From Calditrichota bacterium (GTDB lineage Bacteria; Calditrichota; Calditrichia; Calditrichales; Calditrichaceae), in assembly GCA_024278715.1 (NCBI GenBank), contig JAJRSN010000076.1:1-16111 (forward strand): 16,111 nt of DNA. Direction: 5' to 3'. Of the stretch, positions 7,309 to 13,818 are shown one piece after another. The notes beneath the pieces were generated by a model. That model was given only the letters and a program-made list of their open reading frames with translations, had not been told where the DNA came from and ran no database searches. Each line of letters opens with the position of its first letter. Within the stretch, counting starts at the first letter, position 1. The position numbers were made by a program, and so were the translations under genes.

Positions 7309-10300
7309 TCACTCTGCATATAAAATTATTTCATTTAGTGATTTTGCTGTTTCCATCACCCGGGAAATAATCTGATGCCGTTTTTTAAAAATGTCTGATA
7401 ATCGGCTAAATCGTTCTGAAAGCAATATGCTTTGAATCTCCGCCTTCAAGCGATTTCGGGCGGGAATACTTTCCCAAAAACCGGTTAATTCCAGTTCTCT
7501 TTTGATAGCGTCGAATACCTCACGCGTTAACTCAATCAGAATATCCTCTTCCTTAGGTGTGAACTTATCTTCCCCGTGCACCTTTCCGTAAATTTCCCGG
7601 GCAAAAATTCGGAAAAAGGGCATCTGCTTTTTACGATGCAACCCGCCCGGCGGTTTGGGCATGTTTTTTATTTTTTGCCGCAGTTTTTCCAGTTCTTCGT
7701 AAATGCGCTGCCAATTGTTTTTGAACTCTTCCAGAATACGTTCCAGCGCCTCGACAAAGGAAGCGTACAATTCCGGATCTTCATCAAAGTGCAGATCAAT
7801 ATGATGCCGAATGGCGTGCTCAATTTCCGCTGCTCTGGTTTTGGTGCGCTTGCGTTTGCCCACCTCCTGCTCAAAATTTTCGTCAATGATGGAAATGGGC
7901 GCCACTTTCTGCTCGATGCCTTTGGATTTCAAATACGCATCTGTAATGAAACGCAGTTTGGCGGGAATCCCTTTCATGCTAAAGCGTTGATCGCGAAAAT
8001 GCCGCTCTGCCAGGGCGTTGATCTCGGTCAGCATCTGATAATCTTTGAAAAAATCCAGCGCCTCTTTGCGCGGAAAAACCAGATTCATGGCTTTAGACAA
8101 TTTCCGGAAAAGTAAAATGTACTCGAAGCGAATGTCTTCATCGTAAAACAGGTCGAAAAAGGCGTCGTGGTCGGTTAAATCGATCAATCCGTGTTTTTTG
8201 AGAAACTCCATAATCTCCCGATGGGCGGCGATTAAATTGTTGAGTTCCTCTTCTTCCGAGCCCAGCGATTCCAAAATTTCTTTCTGTTCCCGTTCGTCGT
8301 AACTATCGATGGCTTCTTTTAGATGATGCCCGACGCCCACATAATCCACCACAAAGCCCTTCTCTTTAAAGGCGTCGCCAATGCGGTTGACGCGAGCGAT
8401 GGCTTGCAGCAGGTTGTGCGCCACAATCACGCGATCCAGATACATCACTTGCTCGATAGGCGCGTCGAACCCGGTAATCAACATGCTCATAACCACCACA
8501 ATGCCCACATCGCCTTTAATTCCTTCGTCTTCGGCATCGAAGGGCAGTTTAAAACTTTTGATGATGCGTTCGTGTTTTGCCGGATCGGAACGTTCTTTGA
8601 TATGCGGCAAATCGTTGTGCCCGCCGGAAATCACCGTTTCCACTCGCAGGGCACGCAGGAGATCCAGATTCAGTTTAAACGGATTGTCTTTTTGCAGTTC
8701 GGCAATTTGGGCTTTCAGAGCATCCCTTAAAGCCAGTTCATAGCGTACCGCTGCTTCCTGCGACACCGCCACCACCTGCGCCTTGTAACCATTGGGGAAA
8801 ATATGTTGCACATAATAATTAATCATATCCTTTGCCTTGGCGCGGATGGTTTCTTCCGCTTCCAGATAGGCTTTGCGCGAGCCATAGCCCAAAATTTGCA
8901 ACTGTTCGGTTAAATTGTATTCGCTGAACACATCTTCGAACGCCACATCCATGGCTTTTTTATCCGCGATTTCCGCTTTGTGCGTGCGCCCTTCGTAAAC
9001 GATTTCCAGCGTTACGCCGTCATCAATTGCCTGCCGCATGGTGTATTTGTCGATGTAATCGCCGAACACTTTTTCGGTTTTATCGATGGGCGTACCGGTG
9101 TAACCAATTTTGGCAGCATTGGGCAGGGCGCGATCCAGATTGGCGCCCAGCAGGGCGTATTGCGAACGATGCGCCTCATCGGTCATGATCAAAATGTGTG
9201 GACTGGGATTGAGTTCCGGAAAGACTTCCCTTAAATCCCGTTCCTGAAATTTATGGATCATCGCCATGATTAAATCCGACGAATCGCCGGGCAGCATTTC
9301 TTTTAACCGGGCGATGCTGTCCGCCACTTTGACGGTAAAGCCCACGCTCTGACTGGTTTCCGCCAATTGCTGTTCCAGTTGCGTACGGTCGGTAACAAAC
9401 ACCACCTTCCATTTGCACAATTTAGGATGGCGGTACATTTCCCGCACCATGAACATCATGGTCAACGATTTACCGGAACCTTGCGTGTGCCAGATGATGC
9501 CGCTGCGTTCGCGTCGATTCTTTCCGGTTAACAGACGCTGCACCGCTTTTTTGACCGCCCTGAATTGCTGATAACGGGCGACAATTTTAACCAGTTGCCC
9601 CTTATCGTTGGTGGTAAATACCGTAAACGTTCGGATCAGACTAAGCAGATTGTCCCGATCCAGCATGCCCGCAACCAAGCGTTGCTGATCGTTGGGCGCA
9701 GACGCGCCGTGCGTCAGATCGTTCAGTGTACGCGGATAGGGATCCGCCCAGCGGAAGAAAAATTTTTCTATATGCGACGAGATGGTACCGAACTTGCACT
9801 GATTGCGGCAGGTTGCCACCACAAATTGGTTGTAATTAAACAATTCCTGATTGCCTTCTCTTTTCGCCCCGCGCTGCTCGCTGTAACGTAGCAGTTGATC
9901 GATGGCTTCGGGAATGGGCTCGTGCGCCTTGGGCGATTTGCATTCCACCACCACGACCGGCAACCCGTTAATAAAAAGCACGATATCCGGCACAATGTGG
10001 TGCTCCGTGCCCGGAACGCGCACTTTAAATTGACTGATGGCAAGGAAGGAATTGTTGTCCCGATTGTCGAAATCGATGAACCGTACCGTGGGACTGCGTT
10101 CGCCGGTTTTACGATTTTCCGCAACACTGGCATTTTCAAGGAGAAGGTTCAGAATGTAGCGATTGTTTTCAATCAAACTGCTGCCCGGGAAAGTAGTAAT
10201 GCGGCGAACCACCTCTTCGATCTGGTCATCTTCCAGCCAGTCGTTAATCTGGCGCAGGGCGCGCCGTAGTTCCGGCAGAATCACCACCTGAGCAAAATGT

Positions 10301-10446
10301 TCTCGCCCGCTGTCTGCCGGCGTTTGGGTCTGCTCCAGCCGTTTGACCGTCCAGCCCGGTTCTTCCAATTGCTGCAGGAACGGCTCCTCCACATGGTGCT
10401 TTTCGTCAATTTTCAGGTGGGATGGTATTTTGTCTAAGGTCGCCAT
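7309..10446 (-). CDS. hsdR: Type I restriction enzyme R subunit (HsdR)
   Basis: This 1045-residue subunit provides ATP-driven DNA translocation and cleavage for a type I complex. A PD-(D/E)XK nuclease domain occupies the N-terminal third, with VPDIVLFINGLPVVVVECKS at about 150-170 (D and E-x-K residues intact). The SF2 motor follows: Walker A TQGSGKS at about 317, DEAH at about 422, TGTP shortly after, and motif VI QAIARVNR at about 682. The C-terminal ~250 residues are helical, as expected for binding the methyltransferase core. No stop or frameshift is seen and the length is normal, so it should be functional if partnered. ATG at 10446 has AGGA 7 nt upstream, overlapping the stop of the preceding toxin-like gene. 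The modification gene is broken, so the enzyme may be idle. A relic of a second hsdR start lies at 12303-12410. Confidence 0.96.
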   Translation of the reverse strand: MATLDKIPSHLKIDEKHHVEEPFLQQLEEPGWTVKRLEQTQTPADSGREHFAQVVILPELRRALRQINDWLEDDQIEEVVRRITTFPGSSLIENNRYILNLLLENASVAENRKTGERSPTVRFIDFDNRDNNSFLAISQFKVRVPGTEHHIVPDIVLFINGLPVVVVECKSPKAHEPIPEAIDQLLRYSEQRGAKREGNQELFNYNQFVVATCRNQCKFGTISSHIEKFFFRWADPYPRTLNDLTHGASAPNDQQRLVAGMLDRDNLLSLIRTFTVFTTNDKGQLVKIVARYQQFRAVKKAVQRLLTGKNRRERSGIIWHTQGSGKSLTMMFMVREMYRHPKLCKWKVVFVTDRTQLEQQLAETSQSVGFTVKVADSIARLKEMLPGDSSDLIMAMIHKFQERDLREVFPELNPSPHILIMTDEAHRSQYALLGANLDRALPNAAKIGYTGTPIDKTEKVFGDYIDKYTMRQAIDDGVTLEIVYEGRTHKAEIADKKAMDVAFEDVFSEYNLTEQLQILGYGSRKAYLEAEETIRAKAKDMINYYVQHIFPNGYKAQVVAVSQEAAVRYELALRDALKAQIAELQKDNPFKLNLDLLRALRVETVISGGHNDLPHIKERSDPAKHERIIKSFKLPFDAEDEGIKGDVGIVVVMSMLITGFDAPIEQVMYLDRVIVAHNLLQAIARVNRIGDAFKEKGFVVDYVGVGHHLKEAIDSYDEREQKEILESLGSEEEELNNLIAAHREIMEFLKKHGLIDLTDHDAFFDLFYDEDIRFEYILLFRKLSKAMNLVFPRKEALDFFKDYQMLTEINALAERHFRDQRFSMKGIPAKLRFITDAYLKSKGIEQKVAPISIIDENFEQEVGKRKRTKTRAAEIEHAIRHHIDLHFDEDPELYASFVEALERILEEFKNNWQRIYEELEKLRQKIKNMPKPPGGLHRKKQMPFFRIFAREIYGKVHGEDKFTPKEEDILIELTREVFDAIKRELELTGFWESIPARNRLKAEIQSILLSERFSRLSDIFKKRHQIISRVMETAKSLNEIILYAE

Positions 10447-10454
10447 AATGGTTC

Positions 10455-11222
10455 CTACAAACTGAACGTTTGTTTAATTTGCCTCAAAATCGTTTCCAGA
10501 TCCGGCAAAGGCAATCCCATTGTTCTGGCAATAGCCTTAACATCAGGCGGATCTTCTTTTAAAATCGAAACAAATGCAAGCATATCTTTTTTAACAGATT
10601 CGGGCAATGTAACCGACGTCCCTTCGCGTAACAACGCCGTCAGGCGAATTACATCGTTCCGGTGTTTTCGAATGTCTCTTTCATCTATTTTGATTCCATT
10701 TGCTTTTAAAGATTGCATATCGAGAAAGGCTTTGGCTTTGAAACAGAGCAATGCCTCCGCCGTGGCTAAATGCAAATCTTCGACCATGCGACTCTGCTCT
10801 AAAATAAAAGCGTAGTAATCGTCATCCATTAAAATAGCCGACAAACTGGAAAGGTCTTCATCCAGCGGAATGGGCGTCAAATGCGTGCCTTCCGCCAGAT
10901 CCAGTAAATCCGGATTGCGGGCAAACAATTCTAATTGAAATGGGAAATCCTCTTTTCCCGGTCTTAGAAAGCGATAGTACTTTTTCTGGCTTTCGCTTTT
11001 TTGCTGAATCTGATATTGACCATTCTTTACAAATTCCCAGAACTTTCTAACAAATTCCGCATCAATCGCCTCAACCACCAGAACAATATCCAGGTCTTTC
11101 GTGGCGCGAAACGGCAATCCCGCTTCAGAAAACAGCACATCGCAAGCGGCGCCGCCAATAAGGATGTACTTATCCGTGTGGCCTCTGAAAAACGTTTTAA
11201 ATATTTCAAGACCTTTTACCAT
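10455..11222 (-). CDS. AbiEii-like nucleotidyltransferase toxin
   Basis: This 255-residue protein has the features of the DUF1814/AbiEii nucleotidyltransferase family. The nucleotide-binding glycine turn LIGGAACD is at 21-28 and the metal-binding pair in TKDLDIVL at 41-48 (D43 and D45). Downstream, lysines in CFKAKAFLD (about 160-168) and the motif KHRNDVIRL (186-194) correspond to the later conserved motifs of the family. AbiEii-type toxins act as NTP transferases and arrest growth, for example during phage infection. The gene starts in a 7-nt ATGGTAA overlap with the upstream regulator, the antitoxin-before-toxin order of AbiE modules, with a GGAG site 5 nt before the ATG. hsdR begins 8 nt after its stop. 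Enzymatic activity and toxicity are inferred from family. It could instead be a non-toxic member of this large superfamily. Confidence 0.8.
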   Translation of the reverse strand: MVKGLEIFKTFFRGHTDKYILIGGAACDVLFSEAGLPFRATKDLDIVLVVEAIDAEFVRKFWEFVKNGQYQIQQKSESQKKYYRFLRPGKEDFPFQLELFARNPDLLDLAEGTHLTPIPLDEDLSSLSAILMDDDYYAFILEQSRMVEDLHLATAEALLCFKAKAFLDMQSLKANGIKIDERDIRKHRNDVIRLTALLREGTSVTLPESVKKDMLAFVSILKEDPPDVKAIARTMGLPLPDLETILRQIKQTFSL

Positions 11223-12193
11223 ACCTGCTCCAGTAAGTCATCAAGCGCTTTTTGCACCCGTTCGTCCTCTTCATCTTTCAAAGACAAATAAAGGGAAAGG
11301 GGATCAACCACCTGATTTTCCGCCAGAAGACCGGGCGCGTATTTCCAGACTTCCAGAAGCACGTCCGCTTCTCCGGAAGGGACGATTTGAATGTGCTTTT
11401 TCTTTTTCAGCGTTTCGAAATCGTTCCGGGAAACGGCGAAATATTGTTTATCCCCTTCCGCCAGATTGGTATAACGGGCTAACGCGGAGAAAGAAGCGCG
11501 GTAAACCACATGGGTCTTAGGCGGATGTTCCAGAGAATAAACCTTTTTAACCGGATTTTGCAGAAAAGGCAAGGCTCTTTGCCATAAATCTTTTTTCTTT
11601 TGTTTAAAAACGATTCTGATTTCTTTATTCTTTCCAATTTTTGTAGCAATGGATTTACCGACGAGTACCTGCACAGCGCGTGTAACCGTTGCCTGTGTAT
11701 AGCCTAATTTTTTAGCCAACGTTTTTAATGGGAATGATTCAATGTTTTCTTTTAGCAGATGATACAATAAGATACACTGCGCCGCCGGCAAAAGTTTTTC
11801 TTTCTTATTTGGCACCGTTTGCCTGAAATCCCGTAAATCAACGAATAATTGCGGAATGAACATTTGTTTGCCGGGAACGATAAAAGCAACCTGTTTTTGA
11901 ATCAGACGTTTGCGATTATACGGTTGCAAAAACGGAAAAACAAATACAACCGGACAATGCAAGGTTTGTTCTACCATCTGCGCATGTTTACGCAACTGGT
12001 CAGCGGTTGTTTTTTCTTCTCCCTCATTATTTAGAAGAATAATCTTGCGTCCAAACAAATGTACCTGGTAAAAATCGTACAACTGCCTGATAAATAAAGG
12101 AAAATTCGTCTTTTGAGTTGTCGCAAACGGTCTGATGCAAACATCAATACCCAGTGTTTCTTTTAGATACTTTTCCGTTTCCTTCATTCCCAT
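11216..12193 (-). CDS. AbiEi-like winged-helix antitoxin/autoregulator
   Basis: This 325-residue protein has an N-terminal alpha/beta region (about 1-130) of unknown role. A MarR-like winged helix follows at about 135-200, with the helix-turn-helix around LKTLAKKLGYTQATVTRAV. The C-terminal region contains VDPLSLYLSLKDEEDERV, like the end of AbiEi-type antitoxins. In AbiE systems the antitoxin represses its own operon by binding inverted repeats in the promoter, and a perfect 12-bp inverted repeat lies at 12214-12244, just upstream. Two ATGs are possible: 12193, and 12187, which sits 7 nt after an AAAGG site and is the better start, shortening the protein by two residues. Its 3' end overlaps the toxin-like gene by 7 nt. 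The antitoxin role rests on family resemblance and arrangement. Confidence 0.78.
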   Translation of the reverse strand: MGMKETEKYLKETLGIDVCIRPFATTQKTNFPLFIRQLYDFYQVHLFGRKIILLNNEGEEKTTADQLRKHAQMVEQTLHCPVVFVFPFLQPYNRKRLIQKQVAFIVPGKQMFIPQLFVDLRDFRQTVPNKKEKLLPAAQCILLYHLLKENIESFPLKTLAKKLGYTQATVTRAVQVLVGKSIATKIGKNKEIRIVFKQKKKDLWQRALPFLQNPVKKVYSLEHPPKTHVVYRASFSALARYTNLAEGDKQYFAVSRNDFETLKKKKHIQIVPSGEADVLLEVWKYAPGLLAENQVVDPLSLYLSLKDEEDERVQKALDDLLEQVW

Positions 12194-12213
12194 GCCTTTA
12201 ATTACTCAAAATC

Positions 12214-12244
12214 TGCACAATTACTCTGGTAAAGTAATTGTGCA
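12214..12244. promoter_or_regulatory. Perfect 12-bp inverted repeat, probable operator of the AbiE-like pair
   Basis: TGCACAATTACT (12214-12225) and AGTAATTGTGCA (12233-12244) are exact reverse complements around the 7-nt centre CTGGTAA. The repeat lies 20 nt upstream of the first ATG of the winged-helix gene and touches a promoter-like box. AbiEi antitoxins are known to autoregulate through inverted repeats of this kind. It is not a typical terminator: no T-tract follows and the arms are AT-rich. Confidence 0.75.
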
Positions 12245-12260
12245 AATATAGCGTAATTAT
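12233..12260 (+). repeat. 28-bp imperfect direct repeat, copy 1
   Basis: This copy starts with the right arm of the operator (AGTAATTGTGCA) and matches 12427-12454 at 22 of 28 positions. The two copies flank the hsdR relic, 194 nt apart. Confidence 0.5.
12243..12250 (-). promoter_or_regulatory. TAnnTTTG promoter-like box for the AbiE-like operon
   Basis: On the minus strand this reads TATATTTG, matching the -7 element of Bacteroidetes-type promoters; TATATT could also act as a conventional -10. It overlaps the outer end of the inverted repeat by two bases, so a bound repressor would block it. No clear upstream element at the right distance was found, hence low confidence. Confidence 0.3.
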
Positions 12261-12302
12261 CAATAAAATAAAAGTTTTTTTATCCGGCTAAAGAAGTTTC
12301 AC

Positions 12303-12410
12303 TTATTTTGAGCAGTCCATTGGCAGGAGCCTGCCATTCAGCAGTTGCAAAAGCGGCTCTTCCCCGTGGCGCTTCTCATCGATTTTCAGGTAACTGTCAT
12401 AAGGTGTCCA
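12303..12410 (-). pseudogene. Decayed 5' fragment of a second, diverged hsdR
   Basis: Reading leftward from 12410, the frame encodes about 35 residues containing YLKIDEKRHGEEPLLQLL, then unrelated residues and a TAA at 12303-12305. The intact HsdR has HLKIDEKHHVEEPFLQQL near its N-terminus: 13 of 18 residues match in an ungapped alignment. Many differences at the DNA level are synonymous, so this was once a real coding sequence and not a recent copy of the neighbouring hsdR. No ATG or GTG precedes it in frame (a TGG stands where a start would be expected), and homology stops after about 20 residues. It sits exactly where hsdR would be expected after the DarG-like gene, and so looks like the stub of a replaced hsdR. 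Confidence 0.7.
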
Positions 12411-12426
12411 ACAATTACATCAACAA

Positions 12427-12454
12427 AATAATCGTGCAAAAATTGCGTTACTAT
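12427..12454 (+). repeat. 28-bp imperfect direct repeat, copy 2
   Basis: This copy matches 12233-12260 at 22 of 28 positions, including an operator-like half site AATAATCGTGCA (10 of 12 against the operator arm). It overlaps the stop codon of the DarG-like gene by a few bases. Confidence 0.5.
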
Positions 12455-13005
12455 TGCCAACCTTCTTCTTTCAATCGCTGCTCGGCAATTTTAATATGCC
12501 CCGGTTTGAATTGTTTCCGCTTGCGCTCGCTCCAATTTTGCATGGCTTTAATCACATCCTGCGCGCCCTCGTGTTTCAGCAGCCAGTGCACCGAAGCCAG
12601 CAATTCCATTCCGTAAGGCGTTTCAAAACCTTCCACCAGATGCATCACCTTTTCCAGTTTTTGCTGTGCTTCCGGATGATTTTCCAGAAAGGCATCGGCT
12701 TGCTGTACCGCATCCGGCAAAAGCAAAATTTCCACATCCGGCTTTTGCGTGTCGCCGTACCCTCGGATAAAATGCCCTTCGATGACTTCCAGCACTTTAT
12801 TCAAATTGTGCGCATACGGTCCGTAGCGGTGTTTCACATAATTCAAGCGCAAGGAGATACCCGCCTCCTGAAGAAAGTAGGCTAATTTTTGAATTTCCAG
12901 CAAGGTTAAACGATATCCGTGTTGGGAATAAAATTTCATTAATTTGATTAACAGCGCGCTGGTGAGCGTCATTTCTGGTTTAACTTTCTTCACCAGAATA
13001 GTCAT
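12451..13005 (-). CDS. Stand-alone DarG C-terminal-domain protein (macrodomain missing)
   Basis: These 184 residues resemble the C-terminal domain of DarG, the antitoxin that opposes the DNA ADP-ribosyltransferase DarT. Blocks I recognise are LLEIQKLAYFLQEAG (35-49), LNYVKHRYGPYAHNL (54-68), EGHFIRGYGD (76-85), GFETPYGMELLASVHWL (126-142) and ERKRKQFKP near the end. In full DarG an N-terminal macrodomain of about 150 residues removes ADP-ribose from DNA; none is present here, and no darT is found in the window. The short leader KKVKPEMT resembles the DarG inter-domain linker. ATG at 13005 overlaps the hsdS stop (ATGA), so it is translated with the restriction genes. The DarG C-terminal domain contacts DarT directly, so this could be an orphan anti-DarT protein, a remnant of a deleted darTG, or an adaptor with a new role. 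Confidence 0.82.
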   Translation of the reverse strand: MTILVKKVKPEMTLTSALLIKLMKFYSQHGYRLTLLEIQKLAYFLQEAGISLRLNYVKHRYGPYAHNLNKVLEVIEGHFIRGYGDTQKPDVEILLLPDAVQQADAFLENHPEAQQKLEKVMHLVEGFETPYGMELLASVHWLLKHEGAQDVIKAMQNWSERKRKQFKPGHIKIAEQRLKEEGWQ

Positions 13006-13640
13006 ACCGCCGCCTCCGCCTGCCGTTTCTTTAATAACTCCGTTACCCGCACCTGGCCGGTCAAAAGGTCTTGCATCAAAGCAGATTTTAGCCCTTTTAA
13101 CTTTTGTAATGAAATCTCTTCTTTCTGTAAATTCAAATCGATATTTAAAATAATTTTTGATATTCTATTTTGTTCAGAAATACTCGGCAAAATAATTTTT
13201 GCAGACTTAATTGTATCCAACGTTAGACCATATCTTGTTATGCCATTTGCGAATTTTCTAAAATGAACATTAATTTCAGGTTTTGCTAATATTTTAGACA
13301 AAAATAAGCCATCAATTTTTATAGGTTTTAAAAGAGCAAGATGATAACCACAAATTAAATTATCTATTTTATCCAAAACATACGCTGGCTTTGCTATGTC
13401 TTCGAATGTTTCAGAATCTTTTGTAATAATTACATCACCTTGTTCAATAGTAAATTTTTTTAATTCATTTTCACTAACAGAACCTTTGGAAAATTTTAAC
13501 TTATTAGTAATGTAATTGTTTTGATAAACTTCAAGATAATTGCATAAAAAAACTGGAATTTCATTTTCATATATTTTTTTATCAACATTACTCAATATAA
13601 TTTTAACAACTTCTTGTAATTCCACCGCCTCCCACTCCAC
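13002..13640 (-). CDS. hsdS: Half-length type I specificity subunit (HsdS) with one target recognition domain
   Basis: HsdS chooses the DNA target of the type I complex. A usual subunit has two recognition domains in about 400 residues; this one has 212 residues and a single domain. It opens EWEAVELQEVV, continues through one recognition domain, and ends with the conserved helical spacer LPSISEQNRISKI...LKGLKSALMQDLLTGQVRV. The GTG start at 13640 has a strong GGAAGGA site 5 nt upstream. The same frame stays open upstream to a TGA at 13710-13712 and encodes SPLGRIP just before the start, a common lead-in to a recognition domain in longer HsdS proteins, which hints at a lost N-terminal half. 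Positions 13141-13560 contain only 104 G+C in 420 bases, far below the neighbours, suggesting a horizontally exchanged domain. Half-subunits can dimerise to see palindromic sites. Confidence 0.85.
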   Translation of the reverse strand: MEWEAVELQEVVKIILSNVDKKIYENEIPVFLCNYLEVYQNNYITNKLKFSKGSVSENELKKFTIEQGDVIITKDSETFEDIAKPAYVLDKIDNLICGYHLALLKPIKIDGLFLSKILAKPEINVHFRKFANGITRYGLTLDTIKSAKIILPSISEQNRISKIILNIDLNLQKEEISLQKLKGLKSALMQDLLTGQVRVTELLKKRQAEAAV

Positions 13641-13809
13641 CGGAATCCTTCCCAGCGGTGACGCTTTCCTCTTCTTCCGGTTCGTATTCCACCGCTTCCA
13701 CGGCTTCGTTCAGTGCGCCCTCTTTCTCACTCAACTGCGCCTCCAGCGCTTCAATGGCGTCCGCCTCTTTGCGGAAAAAGGCGTCCACCATGTATTCGTC
13801 CGGAATCAA
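13603..13809 (-). pseudogene. HsdM C-terminal fragment after the TGA
   Basis: In the same frame, beyond TGA 13819-13821, the sequence continues IPDEYMVDAFFRKEADAIEALEAQL and an acidic coiled-coil-like stretch ending EYEPEEEESVTAG, as at the C-terminus of this HsdM type. The last dozen residues (glycine-rich, then ITRSC) overlap hsdS in another frame and look non-homologous, which may mark a deletion junction. It has only a TTG as possible start and is unlikely to be made alone. Confidence 0.65.
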
Positions 13810-13818
13810 AATGGGACT

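Noticed and set aside
7576..10269. Several plus-strand frames of 84-179 codons
   Set aside because: All are antisense shadows of the intact hsdR.
12451..13640. A complete DarTG toxin-antitoxin system
   Set aside because: Only the DarG C-terminal domain is present; there is no macrodomain and no DarT-like sequence, and the gene directly upstream is hsdS.
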